From Rhodoferax sp. (lineage in GTDB: Bacteria > Pseudomonadota > Gammaproteobacteria > Burkholderiales > Burkholderiaceae_C), in NCBI GenBank assembly GCA_030833685.1, contig JAURGS010000018.1, positions 1-20,300 on the forward strand: DNA of 20,300 nt, given 5' to 3'. The notes below the pieces were generated by a model, which saw only the letters and a list, made by a program, of their open reading frames with translations, was not told the DNA's origin and made no database searches. Positions 6,404 through 14,101 of this stretch are shown piece by piece (the first letter of the stretch is position 1; the number at the start of each line of letters is the position of its first letter). A program made the position numbers and the translations under genes.

Positions 6404-7687
6404 ATGAGTGCAATTGTTGATATTGTTGGTCGCGAGATCCTCGACTCCCGTGGTAACCCCACGGTGGAATGCGATGTGCTGCTAGAGAGCGGCATCATGG
6501 GACGCGCGGCTGTGCCATCGGGCGCTTCCACCGGCAGTCGCGAAGCCATTGAGCTCAGAGACGGGGACAAGTCACGCTACCTGGGTAAAGGTGTGCTCAA
6601 AGCGGTGGACTACATCAACAACGAAATCTCCGAAGCGGTGCTCGGCCTGGACGCCTCAGAACAGGCTTTTCTGGATAAAACGCTGATCGATCTGGACGGC
6701 ACTGAGAACAAGTCGCGCTTTGGCGCCAATGCCATCCTGGCGGTTTCCATGGCGGTAGCGCGCGCCGCCGCTGAGGAATCAGGCCTGCCCCTGTACCGCT
6801 ACTTTGGCGGTATGGGCGGCATGCAGTTGCCCGTGCCGATGATGAACGTGATCAACGGTGGCGCGCATGCCAACAACAGCCTGGACTTGCAGGAATTCAT
6901 GATCATTCCCGTCGGCGCCCCGAGTTTTCGCGAGGCCTTGCGATACGGCGCGGAAGTGTTTCATGCTTTGAAGAAAATCATTGATGGTCGTGGCATGAGC
7001 ACGGCCGTGGGGGACGAAGGCGGTTTTACGCCCAGCGTTGAGAACCACGAGGCCGCCATCCAATTGATTTTGCAAGCCATCGATGAAGCCGGCTACGAAG
7101 CCGGCACCCAGATCGCTATCGGCCTGGACTGTGCTGCCAGTGAGTTCTACAAAGACGGCCAGTACCACCTGGAAGGCGAAGGACTGGTTCTGTCTGCGCA
7201 GCAATGGACCGATATGCTTGCAGCCTGGGCCGAGCGCTACCCCATTATCAGCATCGAAGATGGCATGGCCGAAAACGACTGGGACGGCTGGAAGCTTTTA
7301 ACAGACCGCCTGGGTAAGTCGGTTCAGATTGTTGGTGATGATCTGTTTGTCACCAACACCAAAATTCTGAAAGAAGGCATCGAGAAGGGGATCGCCAATT
7401 CCATCCTCATCAAGATCAACCAAATTGGCACACTGACTGAAACGTTTGCGGCCATCGAAATGGCTAAGCGTGCCGGCTACACCGCCGTCATCAGTCACCG
7501 ATCGGGCGAGACCGAGGACGCGACCATTGCAGACATTGCGGTGGGCACGAATGCCATGCAAATCAAGACCGGCAGCCTCAGCCGATCGGACCGCATGGCC
7601 AAATACAACCAGTTGCTGCGCATCGAGGAGGACCTGGGCGATATCGCCAGCTACCCAGGACGCGATGCGTTTTACAACTTGCGCTAG
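6404..7687 (+). CDS. eno: Enolase (phosphopyruvate hydratase)
   Basis: 427 residues, normal length. It interconverts 2-phosphoglycerate and phosphoenolpyruvate in glycolysis and, in many bacteria, is part of the RNA degradosome. Visible: IVGREILDSRGNPTVE (7-22), the flexible loop SGASTG (39-44), GGAHANNSLD (152-161), the catalytic Glu in GDEGGF (E205), metal ligands D241, E285 (SIEDGMAE) and D312 (GDDLFVTN), the catalytic Lys in LIKINQIGT (K337), and the signature SHRSGETED with K388 further on. It follows kdsA by 50 bases, with a weak GAAAG ribosome site at about 6393-6397. PEP, its product, is also the substrate of KdsA upstream. FtsB follows after 11 bases. Confidence 0.98.
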   Translation: MSAIVDIVGREILDSRGNPTVECDVLLESGIMGRAAVPSGASTGSREAIELRDGDKSRYLGKGVLKAVDYINNEISEAVLGLDASEQAFLDKTLIDLDGTENKSRFGANAILAVSMAVARAAAEESGLPLYRYFGGMGGMQLPVPMMNVINGGAHANNSLDLQEFMIIPVGAPSFREALRYGAEVFHALKKIIDGRGMSTAVGDEGGFTPSVENHEAAIQLILQAIDEAGYEAGTQIAIGLDCAASEFYKDGQYHLEGEGLVLSAQQWTDMLAAWAERYPIISIEDGMAENDWDGWKLLTDRLGKSVQIVGDDLFVTNTKILKEGIEKGIANSILIKINQIGTLTETFAAIEMAKRAGYTAVISHRSGETEDATIADIAVGTNAMQIKTGSLSRSDRMAKYNQLLRIEEDLGDIASYPGRDAFYNLR

Positions 7688-7698
7688 ACACCTTCATC

Positions 7699-7986
7699 AT
7701 GCGCCCTCGGCTTGGCACATTGATTCTGCTGACACTGTTGTTGGTCATTCAGAGTCAATTGTGGTTTGGCCGAGGCAGCTTGTCGCAAGTGCATCAACTC
7801 GGGCAAAGTTTAGAAGCCCAGAAGCAACGCAACCAGCGCACAGAGGTGGCCAACAAGCAACTCGAAGCGGAGATCCGCGATCTCAAAGAAGGCCTGGACA
7901 TGGTCGAAGAGAAAGCACGCATGGAGTTGGGTATGGTCAAACAAAATGAAATCTTTGTGCAGACTCAACGCAAGGGCATACAATGA
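7699..7986 (+). CDS. ftsB: Cell division protein FtsB
   Basis: 95 residues, a single-pass inner-membrane protein of the divisome that pairs with FtsL and FtsQ to trigger septal peptidoglycan synthesis. The N-terminus is short and basic (MRPR), followed by one hydrophobic span (about 6-23) with the family's SQLWFGRGS junction (19-27). A periplasmic coiled coil comes next (about 29-70: LGQSLEAQ...EANKQLEAEI...LKEGLDMVEEKAR), then the conserved end ARMELGMVKQNEIFVQ. The eno-ftsB order with an 11-base gap is the standard arrangement in proteobacteria. The family has low overall identity, but the length, topology and ELGMVK-x-NEIF motif are characteristic. Confidence 0.93.
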   Translation: MRPRLGTLILLTLLLVIQSQLWFGRGSLSQVHQLGQSLEAQKQRNQRTEVANKQLEAEIRDLKEGLDMVEEKARMELGMVKQNEIFVQTQRKGIQ

Positions 7987-8177
7987 ATTTGTCTGCCGAT
8001 CAACCGGACCTTATATTGCCTTGAACCAATGCTCATTGAGCCAGGGCTTGGAATATCGTCCTGTTAGCGTGATCATCTCGCGTCAGATGAACCCAAGACA
8101 GCGACTGACCTCGCCCACCTGAACCCCGGTTCAGGATGCAGGTTCGGTTCCCGGCAGACACCTTTACTTCCCCTCCC
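7987..8177. other. Intergenic region ftsB to TauE/SafE permease gene
   Basis: 191 bases without a supported gene. A 13-codon frame opens at 7983 overlapping the ftsB stop, but is too short to support. No U-tract terminator is seen after ftsB, so read-through into the permease gene is possible. The region holds the inverted repeat listed at 8118-8135. Confidence 0.5.
8118..8135. promoter_or_regulatory. Inverted repeat CCTGAACC-CC-GGTTCAGG upstream of the permease gene
   Basis: Two perfect 8-bp inverted arms separated by two bases end 42 bases before the permease ATG at 8178. As DNA it looks like a dimeric operator. As RNA it could fold with a small loop after opening the innermost pairs, but no U-tract follows, so a terminator is unlikely. 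A third related element (GGTTCGGTT, 8141-8149) follows closely. Confidence 0.35.
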
Positions 8178-8993
8178 ATGACTTTTGATTTATCCCTGGC
8201 GTTGGCGCTGATCGCGCTGGGTGTGTCATCGGGTTTTCTGGCTGGTTTGCTGGGCATCGGTGGGGGCATGGTCATGGTGCCGTTTATCACCGCCATCATG
8301 TCCGGACAAGGTGTCGACGCGGACACTGCGATCAAGATGGCGTTGGCCACCTCCATGGCGGCGATTGTTTTCACGTCGGTCTCCAGCGTTCGGGCGCATC
8401 ACCAACGAGGGGCGGTGCGCTGGGATCTGGTGCGCGTCATGACCGTGGGCATCGTGATCGGGGCGGCCATTGCCAGCCTGGGCATCTTTAATGTTCTTAA
8501 AGGTCGATCTCTTGCCCTTTTATTTGCCGCTTTTGTTGGGTTCTCTGCCACACAGCTTTTTCTGGACAAAAAACCCAAACCAGGCAGAACGCTGCCCGCA
8601 GCGCTTGGTCTGGTGGGCGCTGGCACGGTTGTGGGCATGGTCTCTGGGCTGGTCGCCGCAGGCGGTGCTTTTATGAGCATCCCATTCATGACCTGGTGCA
8701 ACGTGCCTGTGATCCAGGCGGTTGCCACCTCGGCGGCTCTGGGCTTTCCTGTGGCCCTGGCTAACGTCATGGGGTACACCGCCTCGGGATTTGGCCTGCC
8801 GGGCCTGCCGCCTTATTCGTTTGGCTACATTTGGTTGCCGGCCTTGGCCGTCATTGCGTCGTGCAGTGTGCTCACGGCGCCCTGGGGTGCCAGTGCCGCC
8901 CACCGACTGCCGGTGGCGCGACTCAAGCGGGTTTTTGCGCTGGTCTTGTACATGCTCGCTGCGTACATGCTGTACCGAGGCCTGGCACCCTGA
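8178..8993 (+). CDS. TauE/SafE (TSUP) family membrane permease
   Basis: 271 residues, strongly hydrophobic with about seven or eight predicted membrane spans. It has the TSUP family pattern: two related halves, each starting with a small-residue-rich motif, GFLAGLLGIGGGMVMVP in the first (about 19-35) and GMVSGLVAAGGAFMSIP in the second (about 154-170). TSUP proteins export or import sulfite, sulfonates, sulfoacetate and related organic anions; the substrate cannot be told here. The open frame extends to an ATG at 8136, but 8178 was preferred because members normally have only a few residues before the first span and because 8136 lies just after the inverted repeat. No Shine-Dalgarno is clear at either. 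It converges on the pha operon with a shared terminator; no sulfur-metabolism gene is adjacent. Confidence 0.88.
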   Translation: MTFDLSLALALIALGVSSGFLAGLLGIGGGMVMVPFITAIMSGQGVDADTAIKMALATSMAAIVFTSVSSVRAHHQRGAVRWDLVRVMTVGIVIGAAIASLGIFNVLKGRSLALLFAAFVGFSATQLFLDKKPKPGRTLPAALGLVGAGTVVGMVSGLVAAGGAFMSIPFMTWCNVPVIQAVATSAALGFPVALANVMGYTASGFGLPGLPPYSFGYIWLPALAVIASCSVLTAPWGASAAHRLPVARLKRVFALVLYMLAAYMLYRGLAP

Positions 8994-9019
8994 CGCCAGT
9001 ACCAACACTTGGACACAAA

Positions 9020-9039
9020 AAAACCGCCGAAGCGGTTTT
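9020..9039. terminator. Bidirectional intrinsic terminator between the permease gene and phaB
   Basis: AAAACCGC-CGAA-GCGGTTTT is a perfect 8-bp stem with a stable CGAA tetraloop. It is preceded by a run of A (9017-9023) and followed by T's, so it provides a U-tract in both directions. It lies 27 bases after the permease stop and 20 bases after the phaB stop, ending both convergent units. Outer ACCAAC (9001-9006) and GTTGGT (9043-9048) can extend the pairing. Confidence 0.88.
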
Positions 9040-9058
9040 CTTGTTGGTGCAATCTGGT

Positions 9059-9796
9059 TTAGCCCATGTGCAGGCCACCGTTCACACTGAACTCAGCACC
9101 GGTTGAATAGCCACCCTCGTCTGAGGCAAGCCACGAAATAATCGAGGCAATCTCACTGGGCTCGCCCAAGCGCTTGACAGGCACTGTGCCGATGATTTTC
9201 TCCAGAACGTCGGGGCGAATGGCCTTGACCATATCCGTGCCAATATAGCCCGGGCTGACCGTATTGACGGTCACGCCTTTGGTCGCGAGTTCCTGCGCCA
9301 AAGCCATCGAGAAGCCGTGCATACCGGCTTTGGCTGCGGAATAGTTGGTTTGACCCGCCTGGCCCTTGACGCCATTGACGCTGGAGATATTGATGATCCG
9401 GCCCCAACCCTTCTCGACCATGTCGCCAACCACTTGCTTGGTGACGTTGAACATGGAATTGAGGTTGGTCTCGATCACGGCGTCCCAGTCCTCGCGCGTC
9501 ATCTTCAGGAACATCCTGTCGCGCGTGATACCCGCGTTGTTAACCAGCACGTCAATCGTGCCATGCTCGGCCTTGGCCTTGCCAAACGCCTCAACTGTGG
9601 AGTCCCAGTCGCCAACGTTCCCCGATGAAGCATAAAAGGTGAAGCCCAGCGCGGCCTGCTCGGCCAGCCATTTGCCATAGTCACGGGTAGGACCGCAACC
9701 TGCAATGACCTTGAAGCCGTCCTTGGCAAAACGCTGGCAAATTGCGGTACCAATACCGCCCATACCCCCAGTGACGTATGCGATTCTTTGAGTCAT
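9059..9796 (-). CDS. phaB: Acetoacetyl-CoA reductase (NADPH-dependent)
   Basis: 245 residues, matching PhaB/PhbB (about 246). It reduces acetoacetyl-CoA to (R)-3-hydroxybutyryl-CoA, the monomer for polyhydroxybutyrate. It is a short-chain dehydrogenase: nucleotide-binding GGMGGIG (10-16), NNAG (86-89), catalytic S139 in NISSVNG, and Y152/K156 in NYSAAKAG, with the PGYIGTDMV turn after the active site. The choice of PhaB over FabG rests on the MTQRIAYVTGGMGG opening, VNGVKGQAGQTNYSAAKAG, and the position after phaA. The start at 9796 is supported by an AGGAGG four bases upstream; the frame is open further back, but that part lies in the phaA gene. It is the last gene of the phaCAB unit. Confidence 0.96.
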   Translation of the reverse strand: MTQRIAYVTGGMGGIGTAICQRFAKDGFKVIAGCGPTRDYGKWLAEQAALGFTFYASSGNVGDWDSTVEAFGKAKAEHGTIDVLVNNAGITRDRMFLKMTREDWDAVIETNLNSMFNVTKQVVGDMVEKGWGRIINISSVNGVKGQAGQTNYSAAKAGMHGFSMALAQELATKGVTVNTVSPGYIGTDMVKAIRPDVLEKIIGTVPVKRLGEPSEIASIISWLASDEGGYSTGAEFSVNGGLHMG

Positions 9797-9800
9797 AAAA

Positions 9801-9806
9801 CCTCCT
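9801..9806 (-). promoter_or_regulatory. Strong Shine-Dalgarno of phaB (AGGAGG)
   Basis: A perfect AGGAGG, four bases from the ATG at 9796, decides the phaB start over longer open-frame extensions. It is the best ribosome site seen in this window, suggesting efficient translation of the reductase. Confidence 0.85.
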
Positions 9807-9830
9807 GTGATTATTGAAATATGGCCGTTT

Positions 9831-11009
9831 TCAGCGCTCAACTGCCAGCGACACACCCATGCCGCCACCAATGCACAGCGCCGCCAGCCCTTTTTTGACA
9901 TCGCGACGCTGCATTTCGTGCAACAAGGTTACCAAAATGCGGCAACCAGAGGCGCCGATGGGATGACCCAGTGCAATCGCCCCGCCGTTGACGTTTACCT
10001 TGGTCGGATCAACCTCAAGCTGCTGGTTAACCGCACAAGCCTGTGCAGCAAAAGCTTCGTTGAGCTCGAACAGGTCCACATCGGCAATATTCCAACCGGC
10101 GCGAGCCAGGGCCTTGCGAGAAGCAGGCACGGGGCCCAGGCCCATGGTGGCCGGATCCAAGCCAGTGGTTCCAAAGGCCGCAATACGCCCCATGGGGCGA
10201 AGCCCCAGACTAGCCGCTTTTTTCGCAGTCATGACCATCACGGCAGCAGCGCCGTCGTTGATACCGGATGCGTTACCTGCTGTGACGCTGCCCGCCTTGT
10301 CAAAGGCCGCACGCAAGCCTGCCAGGGCGTCTGCGTTGGTTTTGCGATTCAGGAATTCATCCGCAGAGAAAACAATCGGGTCGCCCTTGCGCTGGGGCAT
10401 GGTGACGGAGACGATTTCATCTTTGAACTTTCCGGCGTCTTGAGCCGCTGCTGCTTTCTGCTGGCTGGCCAGCGCAAGTGCGTCCTGCATGTCGCGGCTG
10501 ATGTTGCAGGCCTTGGCGACGTTTTCAGCCGTGATGCCCATGTGGTACTGGTTGTAGACGTCCCACAGCCCATCAACAATCATGGAGTCGATCATCTTCC
10601 AGTCACCCATGCGCTGTCCGTCACGGCTGCCGGTGAGCACGTGCGGGCTGGCACTCATGTTCTCCTGCCCGCCAGCGATAACGATCTCGCTGTCGCCCCA
10701 TGCCACGCTCTGCGCGGCCAGCATCACCGCCTTGAGTCCAGATCCGCAGACAGCATTAATGGTCAGTGCCGGCGTTTCCTGAGCCAGGCCAGCTTTGAGT
10801 GTGGCCTGTCGTGCCGGGTTCTGCCCTGCACCTGCGGCGAGCACTTGCCCCATGATGACCTCACCCACTTGATCAGGCGCCACAGCGGTGCGTGCCAGCA
10901 ATTCCTTGATCACGATCGATCCCAGGTCTGTGGCCGGCACCTTGGCCAAGCTGCCGCCAAATTTTCCGATCGCTGTCCTGGCAGCCGCAACGATAACGAT
11001 ATCTTCCAT
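9831..11009 (-). CDS. phaA: Acetyl-CoA acetyltransferase (beta-ketothiolase)
   Basis: 392 residues, the standard length of biosynthetic thiolases. It condenses two acetyl-CoA to acetoacetyl-CoA, the first step of polyhydroxybutyrate synthesis. The acyl-carrying cysteine is C88 in NAVCGSG; the other active-site residues are in NEAFAAQA, GHPIGASG (His near 348) and CIGGGMG (Cys near 378), all intact. The start ATG 11009 is preceded by GAAAGGAT, a reasonable ribosome site. It sits 26 bases after phaC and 34 bases before phaB on the same strand, the typical phaCAB operon order. Paralogues act in fatty-acid breakdown, but the location supports a biosynthetic role. Confidence 0.96.
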   Translation of the reverse strand: MEDIVIVAAARTAIGKFGGSLAKVPATDLGSIVIKELLARTAVAPDQVGEVIMGQVLAAGAGQNPARQATLKAGLAQETPALTINAVCGSGLKAVMLAAQSVAWGDSEIVIAGGQENMSASPHVLTGSRDGQRMGDWKMIDSMIVDGLWDVYNQYHMGITAENVAKACNISRDMQDALALASQQKAAAAQDAGKFKDEIVSVTMPQRKGDPIVFSADEFLNRKTNADALAGLRAAFDKAGSVTAGNASGINDGAAAVMVMTAKKAASLGLRPMGRIAAFGTTGLDPATMGLGPVPASRKALARAGWNIADVDLFELNEAFAAQACAVNQQLEVDPTKVNVNGGAIALGHPIGASGCRILVTLLHEMQRRDVKKGLAALCIGGGMGVSLAVER

Positions 11010-11035
11010 CTCGCACTATCCTTTCAAAAAAATGG

Positions 11036-12766
11036 TCAGACCTTGGCCTGGACATAACGGCCCGGAGCGGGCTCGATGACTTTGTATTTCCCCTTGCCAT
11101 AGGCTTTCGGAGCCGGTATTTTTTTCCCGGCCTGCAAGGCCAACCAGTCAGACCAATCGGTCCACCAGCTTCCGGGCAATTCTTTCGCACCAGCGATCCA
11201 CTGGTTGACGTCCTTAGGGAATTTGCCGTCCTCACGCAGCCAATGGCTTCGCTTCTTTTTAGCCGGGGGGTTAATAACGCCTGCAATATGTCCGGATGCA
11301 CCCATGACAAAGCGTTTCTTTCCTGGCAGAAACTGTGTTGTGGCATAGGCGCCTGCGATGGGCACGATATGGTCTTCGCGGGACCCGTAGATGTACAGCG
11401 GGATGTTCACCTTGGAGAGGTCTACTTTCTCACCACAGACCGTCACCTTGCCAGGTTTGGTCAGATTGTTTTCCAGGTAGGTGTTTCGCAAATACCAGGC
11501 GTAAAACGGACCTGACAGGTTTGTTGAATCGCTGTTCCAGTACAGCAGATCAAACGCTGGGGGCTTGTCGCCTTTGAGGTAATTGCCTACGACGTAATTC
11601 CATACCAGGTCGTTGGGACGCAAAAAGCTAAAAGTGCTGGCCAGGTCTGAGCCTTTCATCAAGCCGCCATGGCCCATCTCCGTTTCGCGGTAGCGCACGA
11701 AATTCTCATCAATGAAGACGTCAAGTACCCCGGTATCCGAGAAATCCAGCATCGAGGTCAGAAACGTTGCGCTCTTGACCGAGTGGTCACCACGCTGCGC
11801 CAAAACAGCCAGCGCTGTGCCCAACATCGTGCCCCCGACGCAAAAGCCCAAGGCGTTGATCTGTTTGGCTCCTGAAATTTCACGTGTGACGGAAATCGCC
11901 CGGATAACCGCGTCTTCGATGTAGTTGTCCCAAGTTTTTTGTGCCAGCGACTGGTCCGGATTTCGCCAACTCACCACAAAAGTCCGATGGCCCTGCTCCA
12001 CGCAATAACGAATCAGCGAGTTGTCTGGCTGCAAGTCCAGGATATAGAACTTGTTGATGCTGGGCGGCACAAACAAAAAAGGCGTTTCGTAGATTTTTTC
12101 TGTGAGCGGCTTGTATTCGATGAGCTGAAACAAATCGTTCTCATAAACCACGGCACCTTGCGTGGTGGCCACATTCTTGCCAACCTCAAACACGCGCTCG
12201 TCCGTCATCGAAATATGACCCTGCTGGACGTCGCTCCAAAAATTCTGGATGCCCTGGGCTAGGCTGGCGCCTTGGGTTGATATGGCTTTTTGAATGGCTT
12301 CTGCGTTCAGCGCCAGAAAGTTGCTCGGGGCAGAAGCTGCCAGCATCTGCTCAACCATGAACCGCAAGCGTGCTTTGGTTTTGGCGTCCGTCTGTACTGC
12401 ATCGACCAACGCGTTCAGCGCCTGGCTGTTGAGCAAGTACAGCGCTGCAGTCAAGCCCGCAAGCTTGTTGTCGGCCCAGGCCGCATCTGAGAAGCGGCGG
12501 TCCGCGAGTTTCGTCTGCCCTTGCATGAAGTCTGCGTACACCTGCGCCGAATCAGCCAGGTATTGCTGTCTGGCTGCCTCGAGCTTCGCGGCATCGAACT
12601 GCAAACTTGGCATCGGAGCTTGATCGCTTGCCTTTGTCGACAGAGCCTTCAGCCCCCCAATATCCAAATTGCGAAACGATTCAAACGCTCGCGCCCATTG
12701 CTCGGTGATCGACTTTTGGAATTGTTCGGTGGCCTCGTGCCATGGATCTGTAGCGCCGGAAGTCAT
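11036..12766 (-). CDS. phaC: Class I polyhydroxyalkanoate synthase
   Basis: 576 residues from ATG 12766. It polymerises (R)-3-hydroxybutyryl-CoA to polyhydroxybutyrate at the granule surface. It has an alpha/beta-hydrolase fold with the synthase form of the lipase box, GFCVGG, where Cys309 is the nucleophile, plus the catalytic Asp in GSREDHIVP (about D465) and His in GASGHIAG (about H493). Also visible are the N-terminal class I region (1 to about 200), FVPPSINKFYILDL, VSWRNPD and PNDLVWNYVV. The length and absence of a separate PhaE/PhaR subunit gene fit class I. The frame runs on to a TTG at 12796, but ATG 12766 is preferred; neither has a clear ribosome site. It heads the phaC-phaA-phaB unit, and pgeF lies upstream as in Cupriavidus. 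Confidence 0.96.
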   Translation of the reverse strand: MTSGATDPWHEATEQFQKSITEQWARAFESFRNLDIGGLKALSTKASDQAPMPSLQFDAAKLEAARQQYLADSAQVYADFMQGQTKLADRRFSDAAWADNKLAGLTAALYLLNSQALNALVDAVQTDAKTKARLRFMVEQMLAASAPSNFLALNAEAIQKAISTQGASLAQGIQNFWSDVQQGHISMTDERVFEVGKNVATTQGAVVYENDLFQLIEYKPLTEKIYETPFLFVPPSINKFYILDLQPDNSLIRYCVEQGHRTFVVSWRNPDQSLAQKTWDNYIEDAVIRAISVTREISGAKQINALGFCVGGTMLGTALAVLAQRGDHSVKSATFLTSMLDFSDTGVLDVFIDENFVRYRETEMGHGGLMKGSDLASTFSFLRPNDLVWNYVVGNYLKGDKPPAFDLLYWNSDSTNLSGPFYAWYLRNTYLENNLTKPGKVTVCGEKVDLSKVNIPLYIYGSREDHIVPIAGAYATTQFLPGKKRFVMGASGHIAGVINPPAKKKRSHWLREDGKFPKDVNQWIAGAKELPGSWWTDWSDWLALQAGKKIPAPKAYGKGKYKVIEPAPGRYVQAKV

Positions 12767-12874
12767 GGGTGTTAAGCTGTAGGGCTGGGTGGGCAAAGCC
12801 GACTATTTTACACCTAGGGTTTTCACCTATTGCCCGCCAATCCCCGGTGTGTTCCCCGTCTATAGGCAGTCCAG

Positions 12875-13138
12875 ATGTTGTACATCGTCCCAATAGCATG
12901 GCTCTATGTCGTCGTCCTGATGGCTGTTGCCGAAGCGACCAGCGCCCAAGGCACCTGGTTAGGGGCGGTGATCACCTTTGTTCTTTATGGCCTGCTGCCA
13001 CTCGGCATCGTCATGTACGTGTTGCTCAGTCCCGCGCGGCGTAAAGCGGCGCGGCGCAAACAGCAGGCGGACGAGCGGGCCGCCGACGCCTCAGCATCCT
13101 CAGGCGACGCGCCAGATGGCGGCGGCCAAGCGCCCTGA
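12875..13138 (+). CDS. Small two-span membrane protein of unknown function
   Basis: 87 residues. Two hydrophobic segments (about 3-21 and 28-50) are joined by a short AEATSAQGTW loop. A strongly basic stretch (ARRKAARRKQQ, about 54-64) follows, and then a low-complexity Ala/Gly/Asp tail. The positive charges after span two place both ends in the cytoplasm. I do not recognise a named family, though the sequence has the look of a protein conserved in Comamonadaceae-type genomes. It lies on the opposite strand to both neighbours: divergent from phaC (108-base gap) and overlapping the 3' end of pgeF by 39 bases tail to tail. A partial GGCAG ribosome site precedes the ATG. Coding character is supported by the clean membrane topology, not by motifs. 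Confidence 0.65.
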   Translation: MLYIVPIAWLYVVVLMAVAEATSAQGTWLGAVITFVLYGLLPLGIVMYVLLSPARRKAARRKQQADERAADASASSGDAPDGGGQAP

Positions 13139-13915
13139 GACGCGGTCTCGCCGGTGCGAAAAATAACGTTCCGGGTTAGAGAAGGTGCACCAGGCTGGCG
13201 ACCCATCGTTGCCGTAAATCTGCTCGATACCCAAGCGCCCTAGCCTGTCTCGGGCCAGGTAAGCAAGATCAGCCAGCCACTTACCCCCGCCCAAAGGGGC
13301 AAAAGCCTTCAGGGCAGATTCTCCTGATTGCGCGTAGGCGTCTCTCACTTCCCCACCAACCTCGAATGCCGAAGGCCCAATGCAAGGGCCCAACCAAACC
13401 AGCCAATCCTTGTGCGTGTAGCCTGGCGCGGCATGGCGCAGGCCCTCGACGGTGGACTCCAACACACCGACGCCGTCTTGTCCAAGCAGCCCCCGCCAAC
13501 CGGCATGCGCCGCAGCGACCAGTTGTCCATCACCGGAACACATCAGAACGGGCAGGCAATCCGCAACCATGACAGTGCACGCCACGCCAGTCTCGCGCGT
13601 TAAACAGGCATCTGCCCTTGGTGGCACGCCCGCTTGCCGATGTGACTGCGTCAGCTCCAACGTGCTCCAACCGTGCACCTGTTCCATAAAAACAGGCTGG
13701 GCGCCTAGGTAGTCGCCCAATAAGGACCGGTTTGTCAGTACATCCTGCGCTCGGTCGCCCACGTGCAGGCCCAGATTCAAGGCATCGTAGGGCGAAATGG
13801 ACACACCGCCTGCACGGCTGGTACAAACCGCTTTAACGTTGGCCGCAGCTGGCCATTGCGGCACGCACCAGGTCTTGGGCCAGGTTTTCATTTCAGACAT
13901 TTGTGGCGCCGTCAT
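13100..13915 (-). CDS. pgeF: Peptidoglycan editing factor PgeF / YfiH-type polyphenol oxidase family protein
   Basis: 271 residues. Family members (formerly laccase-like, DUF152) are reported to remove wrongly built muropeptide precursors containing L-Ser and to show copper- or zinc-linked activities. The metal/active-site residues are visible: H81 in EQVHGW, C120 in VADCLPVL and H137 in AHAGWRG, together with CIGPSAFEVG and the C-terminal CTFSNPERYFSHRRD. Three closely spaced Met codons (13915, 13900, 13891) could each be the start; none has a strong ribosome site, so the N-terminal 8 residues are uncertain. In Cupriavidus necator a pgeF homologue precedes phaC1, and the same order is kept here, 333 bases upstream of phaC, with the small membrane gene in between on the other strand. 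Confidence 0.93.
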   Translation of the reverse strand: MTAPQMSEMKTWPKTWCVPQWPAAANVKAVCTSRAGGVSISPYDALNLGLHVGDRAQDVLTNRSLLGDYLGAQPVFMEQVHGWSTLELTQSHRQAGVPPRADACLTRETGVACTVMVADCLPVLMCSGDGQLVAAAHAGWRGLLGQDGVGVLESTVEGLRHAAPGYTHKDWLVWLGPCIGPSAFEVGGEVRDAYAQSGESALKAFAPLGGGKWLADLAYLARDRLGRLGIEQIYGNDGSPAWCTFSNPERYFSHRRDRVSGRLAAAIWRVA

Positions 13916-14101
13916 GTGAGCACAGCCTCAGTGAAAATCACCATGCCCCAACTTGCAGCGCCCGAAGTGCTTGCCGCGCAACATCGCGAAGTGGCTTAAG
14001 CGGGTATGTTTCATCGCCACAGCATAACTGAGGCCCCAAAATCGCCTTTCGCGAGTGCGGACGCGCTAGACTTCACAGCTTACACAGGGAGGGAGAGATT
14101 C
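13916..14101. other. Divergent intergenic region pgeF / ABM-domain gene
   Basis: 186 bases with no supported gene. The promoters of the divergent pgeF and ABM-domain genes should lie here, but no convincing -35/-10 pair was found; TAGACT (14067-14072) is the nearest -10-like hexamer for the plus-strand gene. The 3' end of a plus-strand open frame (to 13999) enters the region but looks like an antisense shadow of pgeF. Confidence 0.4.
14087..14097 (+). promoter_or_regulatory. Ribosome binding site of the ABM-domain gene
   Basis: GGGAGGGAGAG ends four bases before the ATG at 14102 and contains GGAG-type matches at workable spacing. It decides this start over the longer open frame beginning at 14006. 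Confidence 0.75.

Noticed and set aside
7983..8024. 13-codon frame overlapping the ftsB stop (ATGA)
   Set aside because: Too short to support, with no ribosome site or recognisable sequence.
9807..11057. 416-codon plus-strand open frame
   Set aside because: Antisense shadow of phaA, which has all thiolase motifs; the translation is His/Cys/Arg-rich and unlike a real protein.
12767..12796. Ten-residue N-terminal extension of PhaC from a TTG
   Set aside because: No ribosome site, uncommon start codon, and an ATG is available ten codons later; kept only as an alternative start.
13763..13999. 78-codon plus-strand open frame over the pgeF start and the gap beyond
   Set aside because: Mostly antisense to pgeF; the part in the gap gives only about 22 residues with no motif or ribosome site.
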